Source: Pseudobacter ginsenosidimutans
Lineage (GTDB): Bacteria; Bacteroidota; Bacteroidia; Chitinophagales; Chitinophagaceae
Reading direction: 5' to 3'
Length of the DNA stretch: 64,000 nt
Assembly (NCBI RefSeq): GCF_007970185.1
Contig: NZ_CP042431.1
Span: 7,423,342 to 7,487,341, forward strand
In this document: positions 27,388 through 37,086 of the stretch, piece after piece
Layout of the letters: every line of letters starts with the position of its first letter
Numbering within the stretch: position 1 is the stretch's first letter
Made by a program: the position numbers and the translations under genes
Notes under the pieces: generated by a model
The model's input: only the letters and a program-made list of their open reading frames with translations
Told to the model about the DNA's origin: nothing
Database searches by the model: none

Positions 27388-28435
27388 GATTGTTGAGATT
27401 AATGGTAAGATGTACTTTGAAAGTATTGGGTTGATTGTAAACGTCGAGTGTATGATGTGCATACATGAGCTCAAGCTGCCTGCGCACATTGCTGAGCCCG
27501 ATGCTGTCGGTTACTTTGTCCTTGCCATTGTCTTCCTTGGTGTTTTCGATAGTAAAGGTAAGCATCCCTTTTTTCAGGGTCAGTGCAATATGCACATAGG
27601 AATCGAATCGCGTTTCGCTGACGCCGTGCTTGAAGGCATTTTCCACGAAAGGCAGCAATAGCAGCGGCGCCACCATTTGTGTTTCAGCATCCAGCTCTTT
27701 GTAAAATGTGATAGTGAGGCGATCGCTGTAGCGGATCTTTTCCAGTTCGAGATAATCATCCAGCATCCTGATCTCTTCAGTGAGCGGAATGAAATCCTTG
27801 TTGCTTTCGTAGAGCATGAAGCGAAGCAGTTTGGAAAGTTTCATCACTACATCAGGAGTATCTTCAGATTTTTTTCGCGCGAGTGCATAGATATTGTTGA
27901 GGGTATTGAAAAGAAAATGCGGATTGGTCTGGTTGCGGAGGTATTTCAATTCGGTTGCGTGCTTTTCGCGCAGTAATTTCTTTTCCCTGTCTTTCCCCGC
28001 CAGTTGAATGCGTCCCAGACGGATGGCCACGGCCACTCCGGCTGCAAAGCCTATGTCCATCACCGCTAGTAGAGTTCGACTGATATCTAGCAGTTTCTTT
28101 TGCGGAGCCAGATCATAGATGGCATAAGGGATCACATAATGATTGAAGATCACGCGGTATAGCAGTACAGCGAGTACGCACATCAACGCTGCCATTCCGA
28201 TATTCTTTCGAAGGGAACCTTTCTCATTCAGCACGCGGTTCACGGTAACATACATGAGATAATAAGCCAGTAAAATCTTAGGAATGTTCAGCACCATGAT
28301 GATGTGCAGCGATATCCACCATTGCTGCCATTGTGTGAATTTGTGCAGTAAAGGCTCCATCCAGACCATTTCCAGCAGGGTGGCCTGTAAAGTATAAACG
28401 AACCAGAAGCCGAAATGGAGGAAGAATCTTTTCAT
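27353..28435 (-). CDS. LytS/YehU-type sensor histidine kinase
   Basis: The 360-residue protein has four N-terminal membrane helices (about residues 5-25, 38-62, 78-98 and 115-138), a short linker and a His_kinase domain with the phosphoacceptor motif NQTNPHFLFNTLNNIYALAR (about 170-189). A divergent ATPase with PLLLLPFVENAFKHGVSE follows. It phosphorylates the LytTR regulator encoded immediately downstream and overlapping. No periplasmic sensor domain is evident, so the stimulus may be sensed in the membrane. Confidence 0.93.
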   Translation of the reverse strand: MKRFFLHFGFWFVYTLQATLLEMVWMEPLLHKFTQWQQWWISLHIIMVLNIPKILLAYYLMYVTVNRVLNEKGSLRKNIGMAALMCVLAVLLYRVIFNHYVIPYAIYDLAPQKKLLDISRTLLAVMDIGFAAGVAVAIRLGRIQLAGKDREKKLLREKHATELKYLRNQTNPHFLFNTLNNIYALARKKSEDTPDVVMKLSKLLRFMLYESNKDFIPLTEEIRMLDDYLELEKIRYSDRLTITFYKELDAETQMVAPLLLLPFVENAFKHGVSETRFDSYVHIALTLKKGMLTFTIENTKEDNGKDKVTDSIGLSNVRRQLELMYAHHTLDVYNQPNTFKVHLTINLNNHANLALYHSGR

Positions 28436-28596
28436 GTATCCTTAAAAATCGGAAAAAATATCCGGTGGTGCGAAAAAAACTACGGGAGCAGTATTGCATC
28501 TTACAAACAACAGGATTCGTGGAAAAATAGAAAAGAGAAATAGGCGTTCTTTCATTGACAGGCAAGCGCTTACAAGTCGAAACATATACAAAACCT

Positions 28597-28641
28597 GTCT
28601 TTCTGCCGGTAATAAAAAAATTGATATACCGGCAGAAAGAC
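28597..28641. terminator. 15-base-stem hairpin downstream of the outer-membrane protein gene
   Basis: GTCTTTCTGCCGGTA (28597-28611) and TACCGGCAGAAAGAC (28627-28641) are perfect inverted repeats with a 15-base A/T-rich loop. Two further C:G pairs lie beyond a T/T mismatch. It lies 67 bases downstream of the beta-barrel gene stop and about 160 bases before the kinase start. No U tract follows, so it is either an unusual terminator, an RNA stabiliser or a regulatory element. Confidence 0.55.
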
Positions 28642-28708
28642 TGGCTAAGTACAAACAATATTAACCCTTGAACTTTGCTGGTGAGCTTTAAGCAGGCACT
28701 ATTTCAAC

Positions 28709-29698
28709 CTATAATCTTACTCTCAGTCCAAGGTTAGCACCCAGCCCACCAATATTGATATATGATTTCAGGTCGTTTGCCGGAGCATTATCATTCTTGT
28801 AATGTGTAACGGTACCGGTTGTGCCGGTAGGTGTATTGGAGTTCTGGTCAAGCGTGGTAACATAGTCGGTATTGCGTTCCGCCACACTTAGATCGCCAAG
28901 ACCGCGGTTGATATCGCCGCCTACCTGCTGACCGGTATTGGTGTTGATGATCTTCGTGTTCTCGTTATAGGTAGTCACTTCTTTGTTCTTGCTCCGAACG
29001 GGAACATTCCTGTACTCTGCTTCCAGGAAAAGTCCCAGTTTTTCATTGATCTTGTACGTGCATCCGAGCGCGCCCTGAAATCCGATAGTTGGATTGGGAT
29101 GGATCTCTTCTTTACGGTGAATGGCGGTCCTGGCTACAACAAAAGAAGGTTGACCGGCCACAGCGCTGGTTCTGCTGGCATCGGTCTCGATATAAAGCCT
29201 TCCCCAGACCGGCACCACAAATCCGAATCGTACATAAGGGTTGAATTTATCGTAGCCCGGGCTCAATACAATGCTGGGTGCGATATCAATGGCCTGCACA
29301 TTGCCTTTCGATTCAATTCTTCCCACTTCTGTTTCTGTTCCCTGGATGGTGGTCACATTCCTGGTCATCAGGTTTTTCTTGCTGCTGAAATAGTTTGCAG
29401 TGAGCTCGATGGAGATATGTTTGTTGATCACATAACCACCGGTGATGCCACCGCGAACACCTTCACCATAAGAGCCGGTGAGTACTTTCTCGCGGATCTT
29501 GGTGGTGGCTCCGGTGCCGGGGTTTATGGCATCATGCTCATCGCGCGGAGGATATGGACCAACATCAGGGAATTGTCCGGGAGAAACACTGAAGAAGTAA
29601 CCACCTGCTACTTTAATGTAAAAACCTTTACCCCATTGTGCATTGGATTGTGTAGACACGGCAATGGCTGCCATCGTTATCAGGAGAATACGGCGCAT
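28709..29698 (-). CDS. outer-membrane beta-barrel protein
   Basis: The ATG at 29698 gives MRRILLITMAAIAVSTQSNA, a typical signal peptide; longer upstream starts add a stretch that does not look coded. The 329-residue product shows alternating beta strands (GFYIKVAGGYFFSVS, KHISIELTANYFSS, KFNPYVRFGFVVPVWGRLYI, KLGLFLEAEYRNVPV) and ends in the beta-signal-like INIGGLGANLGLRVRL. This is the pattern of OmpA/OprF-like eight-strand barrels with long loops. No peptidoglycan-binding domain is seen. The function is unknown; it lies upstream of the LytS/LytTR pair. Confidence 0.8.
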   Translation of the reverse strand: MRRILLITMAAIAVSTQSNAQWGKGFYIKVAGGYFFSVSPGQFPDVGPYPPRDEHDAINPGTGATTKIREKVLTGSYGEGVRGGITGGYVINKHISIELTANYFSSKKNLMTRNVTTIQGTETEVGRIESKGNVQAIDIAPSIVLSPGYDKFNPYVRFGFVVPVWGRLYIETDASRTSAVAGQPSFVVARTAIHRKEEIHPNPTIGFQGALGCTYKINEKLGLFLEAEYRNVPVRSKNKEVTTYNENTKIINTNTGQQVGGDINRGLGDLSVAERNTDYVTTLDQNSNTPTGTTGTVTHYKNDNAPANDLKSYINIGGLGANLGLRVRL

Positions 29699-29858
29699 AA
29701 AAAATCGTTTGGTGAACAATAGGTAAGTTGAATGCAAAAATGCTGCCTCGCATTTTGCTGAATTACTACAGAGAAGGAGAATGGAGGTGAATATAAAGAT
29801 AACGAAAAAAGGCAGATAGGGTTTGTGATAAGCTTTCACCATTGCAGCTGATACATAG

Positions 29859-29891
29859 AACTGCCGCATACGAAAAGGGTATGCGGCAGTT
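29859..29891. terminator. 13-base-stem hairpin
   Basis: AACTGCCGCATAC and GTATGCGGCAGTT are perfect inverted repeats with a seven-base loop. It lies 52 bases downstream of the reconstructed small membrane-protein gene and about 160 bases upstream of the beta-barrel start. There is no strong U tract on either strand, so efficiency as an intrinsic terminator is uncertain. Confidence 0.55.
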
Positions 29892-29942
29892 ATTAGATAT
29901 GAGAAAACTATTCTTTATTTTTCAAATCAGTACCCAGTCCGG

Positions 29943-30255
29943 TTATTTGCAAGTTGGAATTTCTTTCCAACCTTCGGCGGGCTGTGTTTCAAAGGTTATA
30001 CAGGGGCCTGGACGTGGAAATTTTCTTTCACTGTAATTACAATATTCGGGTTTTGAAGCTGAAATTTTTAAAAAGGCCAGCTCGCCTTTCTTAAAAAACC
30101 GGCAACATCACCGATCTCAAATTTGCATTCAGCTCATTCTTCTTAATCTGCTCTTCATCCTTAGTCTCAGCAAAAAAAAGTAATATTATTGTGTATACGA
30201 TGGCTCCGAAAACAAGTATTAATCCGAGTAAATTCTTAATTATCGTTGAGTTCAC
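29943..30255 (-). pseudogene. small single-helix membrane protein, apparently split by a one-base frameshift
   Basis: A GTG at 30255 opens a frame with a membrane helix (about residues 9-29: LLGLILVFGAIVYTIILLFF), then a basic/acidic linker, stopping at 30091 after 54 residues. Removing one T from the T6 run at 30093-30098 (A6 on the plus strand) continues as VFKKGELAFLKISASKPEYC and ends in FETQPAEGWKEIPTCK at 29943, giving 103 residues. The continuation has balanced composition and three cysteines (YCNYS, GPCITF, PTCK). This suggests a real membrane-anchored extracytoplasmic protein. The function is unknown and the reconstruction is inference. Confidence 0.5.
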
Positions 30256-30310
30256 CAGTTTATCGGTTTAGCATTGAACAGACCTTCTTTACTACTTAAA
30301 CTTTGCTCAT

Positions 30311-32725
30311 TTAATCCACACTCAGATTCTTCGCCTCCATTTGCTGATGCAATCTGATCAGCACATCACTCTTCGCTTCTTCCGATTTGAATACATCGGC
30401 ACACCAGAAATAAGCTTTCACATCATAGCCGTTCTCATTCACTTTGGTGAACAGCACCTGCGGCTCCCTGTTCTCGAATACGAACTCAGAAGAACCGATG
30501 GCTTCCTTGATGGCAGAAGCCACCACTTCCATGTCCTTACTACCACTAACAGACAAATCCATTTCCAGCCTGATCTGGTTATTGGTAAGCGTATAGTTCA
30601 CGATCTGCTGACTAAGAATATCACCATTGGGTATGATCACTTCTGCGCCATCGGCCGTCATGAGTGTACTGGAGCGAAGACCGATCTCGCGCACGCGACC
30701 AGTTTTATCCCCCACTTCCACCGAGTCTCCTATCTGTAACGGACGATCGAAGATGAGGATAATGCCCGACACAAAATTGTTCACGATATTCTGCAAGCCC
30801 AAACCGATACCAACACCCAATGCGCCCAACACAATGGTGATCTTATCAACCGGCACACCGGATGCGGCCACAGCCAGCAGGTAGCCCAGACAAAGCAGCA
30901 CCAGCCTTGCGATCAGTAATCTTGATCGCTGGCTCTTGTTGTGCACCTCATCATCATTACCCGTATCGCCAAAGAAATAACCCACATATTTCTGTAACAG
31001 GTGTGCAATCCAGATGATCATGAAGAAAAGCAGCACACCACCAAGCGTGAAACTGGCATTGCCGATGCTTCGATCTCTGGAAAGGAAATCAGACAGCCCG
31101 TTGAGCACATTCGTATAGATATTAAGGTTAGTGGTGAATACGATCACCCACAATATGACCACAAGGAAGAGCAGCGGCTTGCGGAATCCGTTCAACACGG
31201 GCTCATAATCCAGCCTGGAGCTTACACCACGCTTCGCGCGGCTGGTAACGATCTGCAGCAGTATCGCTTCCATGGCGATCTTGCTGAACACGGCCAGTCC
31301 GATCGCTTGTGTGAAAGAGAAGATGGCTGTATTTCCGAGGATCTGCGCCAGCGAGAACCGGCCAGAGATATTACAGAGAATACTGAGTACATTCATCACA
31401 TTGTGCAGGATGATCACGAAGCGGAGGAATCCTTTCAGCTGCAGATTATCCTTCATGCGTGTGAGGAACATCCAGCCGAAAAATACACTCAATCCATTCA
31501 GCAAGATCAGCCAGAGGCGAATGCCCAGACCAGGATCAGCCACATGGTGCATAAAGGAGAAACAAATGTACAGCACCACCATCGCCATCCAGTTCCAGAA
31601 CAATTTGCGCGGCCATTTTTTCCAGCAGATGATACTGAGGATCACTAACAGCAGGAACTGCATGGATTCGATATAGGCAGAAGGCGCATGCAGATCAAAC
31701 AGCGGTGCAATGGAGAACATGATGATGAAGGCCGAAACGATATACCCCGATGGCAGGTAATCGAATTCCATTTCCTTCAACGATTGCAACCCGTTCAGTT
31801 TTTTCAGTTTCCTGATATTGCGGAACATCCAAAGGAAAAAGATAAAACCGATCAGCAGCAGGAAAAGCCGTTTGTTACCACTGTCTTTGAAATAATATCT
31901 AAGCGCCTTCCGTTCTCCATCATACACTTTATCGAAGGATGATTTGGCGTAAGCTGATAAATGAGTGGTATCGCTTTCCCAGAGATAATTGTATTCTTTT
32001 CCAAAAATGCGCGCAGCAGAAGTATCCAGCAGGCTTTCCACTTTTTCCAGCAATTGTGTGGCAGTGATGGCATGAGAAGAGGTCTTGGTCTGCAGCATGT
32101 TCACTGTGGCCAGGCTCTCTTTCAAATGTGTGGTGCTTTTTCGCCAGTTCTGGCGCATGTCTTTCAGTTGTGCACTGAATTGCTGCCGCATGGCGGTATC
32201 GCGGTACAATTGACGCAGCACTGTGTCCTGACGGAAGGTTTTCAGGCTGCTGCGGAGATCATTGAGCCTGTGTTCGGTGCTGTCAAGCAATTCCCGGTGG
32301 TCTTTTGCTTCGCGCTGGATATTCATCAGGAGTGTGCGGAACACCTGGAGATTGCGGAGATTGAGAGCGCTGGCGTTATTGAGTACATTGTCTTTGAGCA
32401 CGGCCAGGACGGAATCATTGTCTGCCTGTCTTTCTATGATCAATTGAACGCCGAGGCCCAGCTCACTTTTGTTGTCCACGTTATCGAGCATCACATAGTT
32501 CTTCTCGATAGCCAGCTGAAAATCGCTGCTGGTGAGTTTGGCGGAGTCGGCAAAGAGTTCATTGAAGCCGCGTTGCCTGCGGGCGGTGTCTGTCCGGTTA
32601 TTGGTGGTATCCCGGAACTGACGTGATGAATCGGGCAGATTACGCTGAATGCGCGCGGAATCCTGCGCAAAGCTGGTCAGGGTAAAAAGATGAAGGATAC
32701 AGATCAGTATCAGAGGGTTTTTCAT
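30311..32725 (-). CDS. MscS-family mechanosensitive ion channel with long N-terminal domain
   Basis: At 804 residues it is much longer than E. coli MscS (286). It has a signal peptide, an extended helical periplasmic domain (about residues 40-270), several membrane helices (about 285-590), and then the MscS core. The core has pore helix region KITIVLGALGVGIGLGLQNI (about 635-655), followed by NNFVSGIILIFDRPLQIGDS, the beta domain VEVGDKTGRVREIGLRSSTL and IPNGDILSQQIVNYT. It resembles MscK/YnaI-type large channels that open on hypo-osmotic shock. It is divergent from the polysaccharide locus regulator. Confidence 0.93.
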   Translation of the reverse strand: MKNPLILICILHLFTLTSFAQDSARIQRNLPDSSRQFRDTTNNRTDTARRQRGFNELFADSAKLTSSDFQLAIEKNYVMLDNVDNKSELGLGVQLIIERQADNDSVLAVLKDNVLNNASALNLRNLQVFRTLLMNIQREAKDHRELLDSTEHRLNDLRSSLKTFRQDTVLRQLYRDTAMRQQFSAQLKDMRQNWRKSTTHLKESLATVNMLQTKTSSHAITATQLLEKVESLLDTSAARIFGKEYNYLWESDTTHLSAYAKSSFDKVYDGERKALRYYFKDSGNKRLFLLLIGFIFFLWMFRNIRKLKKLNGLQSLKEMEFDYLPSGYIVSAFIIMFSIAPLFDLHAPSAYIESMQFLLLVILSIICWKKWPRKLFWNWMAMVVLYICFSFMHHVADPGLGIRLWLILLNGLSVFFGWMFLTRMKDNLQLKGFLRFVIILHNVMNVLSILCNISGRFSLAQILGNTAIFSFTQAIGLAVFSKIAMEAILLQIVTSRAKRGVSSRLDYEPVLNGFRKPLLFLVVILWVIVFTTNLNIYTNVLNGLSDFLSRDRSIGNASFTLGGVLLFFMIIWIAHLLQKYVGYFFGDTGNDDEVHNKSQRSRLLIARLVLLCLGYLLAVAASGVPVDKITIVLGALGVGIGLGLQNIVNNFVSGIILIFDRPLQIGDSVEVGDKTGRVREIGLRSSTLMTADGAEVIIPNGDILSQQIVNYTLTNNQIRLEMDLSVSGSKDMEVVASAIKEAIGSSEFVFENREPQVLFTKVNENGYDVKAYFWCADVFKSEEAKSDVLIRLHQQMEAKNLSVD

Positions 32726-32820
32726 GTTGCGTATTTTGCTTTGCTAAACTATAAAAAGAAAACGATAAAATGCAGGGTGCCGGCAGACGCCCGCTTCCCC
32801 GCCATAGTCCGATTATGCCG

Positions 32821-32839
32821 TTACCTGTTTTTTAGGTAA
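32821..32839. promoter_or_regulatory. short dyad between divergent genes
   Basis: TTACCT-N7-AGGTAA is an inverted repeat with a T-rich spacer, placed between the MscS and hybrid-sensor genes and 44 bases upstream of the latter start. It could be an operator or part of a promoter; support is limited to symmetry and position. Confidence 0.3.
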
Positions 32840-32882
32840 ATTGATAAGGTTCCTCAACCAAAACACTGATCAGAAAAACACA

Positions 32883-35800
32883 ATGATGTTTTCGCTGAAA
32901 TACACGTTGCTGCTAATCGCCATTCTTTTGGGCATCCCTGCTATATCCCAGTACGAGCAATACACTTTTTCCCGGATCGATGTAAGCGCCGGCCTTTCCA
33001 ATAACCAGGTGAACAGCATCCTCAAAGACAAATACGGATTCCTCTGGTTCGGAACCATGAGCGGCCTCAACCGTTATGATGGCTATTCCATCAAAACCTT
33101 CAGGAAAGGTCTCGACAGCAATTCGCTGGCCGACAATTACGTCAGCACCATCTGGGAATGCCCCGGCAACAAACTCTGGATCACTGCCCGCCCGGACGTT
33201 AGCATCATAGATCTTTACAACGAAAAGATCAGCCGGAATACAGAACAATACCTCCGTTCACTATACCTGCCAACAGGCAGCATTACATTGATCAAAAAAG
33301 ACAGGAACAATAATTTCTGGTTCATCTACGCCAACAAAGGCGTGTACATGGTGAACCCCGGCAAAACACCAGTGTTTTACGACAGCTCCGAAGGCAAACG
33401 CAGCATCGCTTCCAACGATATCACCGGAATGGCGGAAGACCGGCAGGGCGCCATCTGGCTGGTGCACCGCAACGGCATACTGAACAGGATCGATCCCGTA
33501 TCCGCAACCGTCACCGCCACCATCGATCAACTCAAAAAAGCGAATAATGGAAATTACAACTGGAGCATTTTCATAGATCGCGACAATGATATCTGGGCCA
33601 ATACAGGAGACCCCAGAGGCTTATTTTATTACAATCATCAAAACATCATCCAGTTCAACGAGAACAATGCACAACACCGTCTCAATACCAACCTCATTAT
33701 GGGCGTGGCGCAGGACAATAATGGAATGATCTGGGTAGCCACAGACCATGGCGGCATCAATCTCATCAACAAGCAAAAACAATTCTCCATTCAATACCTG
33801 CTCAATGATCCCGAGAACAACAAGAGCATTGGCCAGAACAGCATCAATTCTTTATACAAAGACAATCATGGCATCATCTGGATCGGCACCTACAAACAGG
33901 GCATCAGTTATTTTGATGAGAACGTGGGCAAGTTTGCGCATTACAAGCACCGCGCCACCGATCCGCATAGCCTGCAATACGATGATGTGAACCGGTTTGT
34001 GGAAGACAAAAAGGGTAATATCTGGATCGGCACCAATGGCGGCGGCCTCATCCACTTCAACAGACAGAACAATAAATTCACGCAGTACCTTCACAACCCA
34101 TCGGATCCGGGCAGTATCAGTAACAATGTGATCGTGAGCCTTTGTATCGATCATGAACAAACGCTATGGATAGGCACCTATCTCGGTGGCCTCAACAGTT
34201 TCGACGGAAAGAAATTCATCCGCTACCGCCACAATGATTCCATTCCTGAAAGCCTCTCCGAAGACCGCGTCTGGGAAATACTCGAAGACTCCCGAAACAA
34301 TCTCTGGATCGGAACACTCGGCAAGGGACTTGACATACTCGACAGAAAAACAGGAAAGTTCTCCCATTTCCGAAGCAAGGACACCGGCACTTCGGCTCTC
34401 CGTTCAGGTTTTATCATGGCGTTAATGGAAGACAAAAAAGGAAATCTCTGGATCGGTACCGCAGAAGGAATCGATGTATACGATCCACACACCAATCTCA
34501 TCACGCACTACGGACAAAATATTCCGCCCAAAGGGCTCAGCAATTTCAATGTGCTTTCATTGCTGGAAGATGGCAATGGAAAGATCTGGATCGGCACCCG
34601 CGAAGGCCTGAATTATTTCGATCCTGAGAAAAATACCTTCAAACATTTCTACCGCGAAGATGGCCTTGCAGACAATACCATCCTCACCATTTTGCAGGAT
34701 GATCACAACAGTCTCTGGATCACAACGCCCAACGGTCTCAGCAACATTCTGCTGAACAAAGAAACCGGCGGAGGGAATATCATTGCCAGCATTCGCAACT
34801 ATGAAGAAGTGAGTAATCTGCAGGGAAAAGAGTTCAATGAGAACGCAGCTTTGAAAACAAGGTCAGGCGACCTGATCATCGGCGGCCCCAACGGATTCAA
34901 CATCATCAATGCGGATTTTAAAGACAAGCAGCAACCCGCTCCCGAACTGGTGTTCACCAATTTTCAGGTATTCAACAGGAATATCGCTGCCGGCGATACC
35001 CTCAATAACCGCGTGGTATTGACCAACGCCATCAACGCCACCAGTGAGATCAAGCTCAGGTTCAATGAGAACGTTTTCTCCATCGAATTTGCCGCGCTCA
35101 ACTTCTCCCATTCAGCCGCCAATAAATATGCTTACAAGCTCGAAGGATTCAATGATGAATGGCTGTACACAGACGGTCATCAACGCAAAACTACTTACAC
35201 CAACCTCGATCCCGGCTCTTATGTGTTCAAGGTAAAAGCCATGACCAACGAAGGCACCTGGAGCAGTGAAAAAGAATTGCACATAGTGATACAGCCTCCT
35301 TTCTGGCGAACGCCGCTGGCCATCATCCTCTATGTGCTGGCCACAGCAGGAATTCTATTTTTGGCACGCAGGATCATCGTGGAGCGCACACGCATGAAAT
35401 ACGAAGTGGAACAGCAACGCAGGGAAGCAGACCGTATGCATGCCATCGATAACATGAAAACGAAATTCTTCACCAATGTAAGTCATGAGTTCAGAACGCC
35501 GCTGAGCCTGATCCTCTCTCCGCTGGACAAGATCCTCAAACAATCCCATGACCCCGCACAGAGATCACAGCTGCAGCTCATCCACCGCAATGCCAAACGA
35601 CTGCTGCAACTGATCAACCAGCTGCTCGACTTCAGAAAGATGGAAGTGCAGCAGTTTGTACTGCATCCTGGCTTTCATGATATTGTGGCTTTCTGCAAAG
35701 ACATCAGTCAATCGTTCTCCGATATCGCCGAACAGAAGAATATCCGTTTTTCCATTTACAGTGATAGTGAAAAACTGGAAACCTGGTTCGATAAGGACAA

Positions 35801-36989
35801 ACTGGAAAAAATACTGTTCAACTTATTATCTAACGCCTTCAAATACACGCCACAGAATGGAGAGATTGGTATCAGCTTCGAACATACGAAAGACAGCTTC
35901 CTGATAAAAGTCAAAGACAGTGGTATCGGCATTCCGCCCGAACAGCATGAGAAGATCTTCGAACGGTTCTTCCAGCTGGATGTTCCTGAAAGTATGCTCA
36001 ATCACGGCAGTGGCATCGGACTTGCCATCACCAAAGAGTTCGTGCGCCTCCATGGAGGTACGGTTCAGGTAGACAGTGAGCCCGATAAAGGCACCTGCTT
36101 TCTCGTTTCCCTTCCCCTGAAAACCGCCGGCGAAGTGAATGGCATCCATCCGGAAACCATTCCTGTTCCAGAAACTATCGTCAATACGGAACCATTGGTA
36201 AATGGCGTTCCTGCAGACAAACCCGGTGCCGCTACCATATTAGTTGTGGAAGACAATGAAGATTTCCGTTTCTATCTCAAAGACAATCTCAAGTCAAAAT
36301 ACAATGTGATCGAAGCGGTGGATGGCCGGGACGGCTGGCAGAAGGTGAAACAATTTATGCCTCAGCTGGTGGTGAGCGATATCATGATGCCGAACCTCAA
36401 CGGTATCGAACTGAGCCGGAGGATCAAGAACGATCCCCGTACTGCCCGCATCCCCATCATCCTGCTCACCGCCATGGACAATGAGGAAGCACAGCTGGAA
36501 GGATACAAATCAGGCATCAATGATTATATCTCCAAACCCTTCACATTCGGGATACTGGAAACCCGGATCAGGAATATCCTTTCCCAGCATCAAAAAATGG
36601 AAAAGAATATTCTGGGAAAAATGGAAGTGAGTCCGCAACAACCCGCTATCAGCTCTGCCGATGAGCAGTTCATGAAAATGGCGGTGGAGGCTGTGGAAAA
36701 GAACCTGGCCAATGCCGACTATTCCGTGGGTGATCTGAGCCGCGACCTCTGCATGAGCCGGGTGGCCGCCTACAAGAAGCTGCTTGCGCTTACCCGCAAA
36801 ACACCGGTGGAATTCATCCGGAACATGCGATTACAGCGCGCCGCCCAGTTATTATCCAGGAGCCAGCTCTCCGTTTCCGAAGTGGCTTATGAAGTTGGAT
36901 TCAATAACCCAAAAAACTTTTCGAAATATTTCAAACAGGAATTTGATATTTTGCCATCCCAATACCAGAAAAACAGTACGAACAACTGA
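32883..36989 (+). CDS. hybrid two-component system regulator (sensor-kinase-receiver-AraC fusion)
   Basis: The start at 32883 (MMFSLKYTLLLIAILLGIPA) gives a signal peptide and 1368 residues. The periplasmic sensor (about 25-690) contains at least 13 propeller repeats of the form NIWIGTNGGGLIHFN or NLWIGTLGKGLDILD. A Y_Y_Y domain (about 740-805) and one membrane helix (about 815-835) follow. The kinase has phosphoacceptor His868 in SHEFRTPLSLILSP and an ATPase with NLLSNAFKYTPQNG and GSGIGLAITKEF. The receiver has Asp1166 in VVSDIMMPNLNG, and the C-terminus is an AraC helix-turn-helix (about 1275-1368). Such proteins bind oligosaccharides in the periplasm and activate the adjacent utilisation locus, here genes 37127-50207. 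Confidence 0.97.
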   Translation: MMFSLKYTLLLIAILLGIPAISQYEQYTFSRIDVSAGLSNNQVNSILKDKYGFLWFGTMSGLNRYDGYSIKTFRKGLDSNSLADNYVSTIWECPGNKLWITARPDVSIIDLYNEKISRNTEQYLRSLYLPTGSITLIKKDRNNNFWFIYANKGVYMVNPGKTPVFYDSSEGKRSIASNDITGMAEDRQGAIWLVHRNGILNRIDPVSATVTATIDQLKKANNGNYNWSIFIDRDNDIWANTGDPRGLFYYNHQNIIQFNENNAQHRLNTNLIMGVAQDNNGMIWVATDHGGINLINKQKQFSIQYLLNDPENNKSIGQNSINSLYKDNHGIIWIGTYKQGISYFDENVGKFAHYKHRATDPHSLQYDDVNRFVEDKKGNIWIGTNGGGLIHFNRQNNKFTQYLHNPSDPGSISNNVIVSLCIDHEQTLWIGTYLGGLNSFDGKKFIRYRHNDSIPESLSEDRVWEILEDSRNNLWIGTLGKGLDILDRKTGKFSHFRSKDTGTSALRSGFIMALMEDKKGNLWIGTAEGIDVYDPHTNLITHYGQNIPPKGLSNFNVLSLLEDGNGKIWIGTREGLNYFDPEKNTFKHFYREDGLADNTILTILQDDHNSLWITTPNGLSNILLNKETGGGNIIASIRNYEEVSNLQGKEFNENAALKTRSGDLIIGGPNGFNIINADFKDKQQPAPELVFTNFQVFNRNIAAGDTLNNRVVLTNAINATSEIKLRFNENVFSIEFAALNFSHSAANKYAYKLEGFNDEWLYTDGHQRKTTYTNLDPGSYVFKVKAMTNEGTWSSEKELHIVIQPPFWRTPLAIILYVLATAGILFLARRIIVERTRMKYEVEQQRREADRMHAIDNMKTKFFTNVSHEFRTPLSLILSPLDKILKQSHDPAQRSQLQLIHRNAKRLLQLINQLLDFRKMEVQQFVLHPGFHDIVAFCKDISQSFSDIAEQKNIRFSIYSDSEKLETWFDKDKLEKILFNLLSNAFKYTPQNGEIGISFEHTKDSFLIKVKDSGIGIPPEQHEKIFERFFQLDVPESMLNHGSGIGLAITKEFVRLHGGTVQVDSEPDKGTCFLVSLPLKTAGEVNGIHPETIPVPETIVNTEPLVNGVPADKPGAATILVVEDNEDFRFYLKDNLKSKYNVIEAVDGRDGWQKVKQFMPQLVVSDIMMPNLNGIELSRRIKNDPRTARIPIILLTAMDNEEAQLEGYKSGINDYISKPFTFGILETRIRNILSQHQKMEKNILGKMEVSPQQPAISSADEQFMKMAVEAVEKNLANADYSVGDLSRDLCMSRVAAYKKLLALTRKTPVEFIRNMRLQRAAQLLSRSQLSVSEVAYEVGFNNPKNFSKYFKQEFDILPSQYQKNSTNN

Positions 36990-37042
36990 TACTATTTTAG
37001 CCCGGCATCGCCCCTGCCGCCATTCAGTTAACATTTGATACC

Positions 37043-37060
37043 CCAATCGTGAACGATTGG
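37043..37060. promoter_or_regulatory. 18-base palindrome upstream of the polysaccharide locus
   Basis: CCAATCGT-GA-ACGATTGG is a perfect dyad with 8-base arms and a two-base centre. It is about 27 bases upstream of the -7 element at 37087. The position, roughly 50 bases before the likely start point, suits an activator site for the hybrid regulator. It is not a terminator, as no U tract follows. Confidence 0.45.
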
Positions 37061-37086
37061 CCCCCCTTCTACAGTGCGCGAGCAAT

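Noticed and set aside
29842-30036. 64-residue plus-strand frame
   Set aside because: Begins within the 29859-29891 hairpin region and lies opposite the reconstructed minus-strand gene; no recognisable features.
30072-30089. AAAGGC-CAGCTC-GCCTTT stem with a U-rich flank, looking like a minus-strand terminator after a 54-residue gene
   Set aside because: It lies inside the reading frame restored by correcting the T run; a coding explanation with a balanced continuation is preferred, so it was not listed as a terminator.
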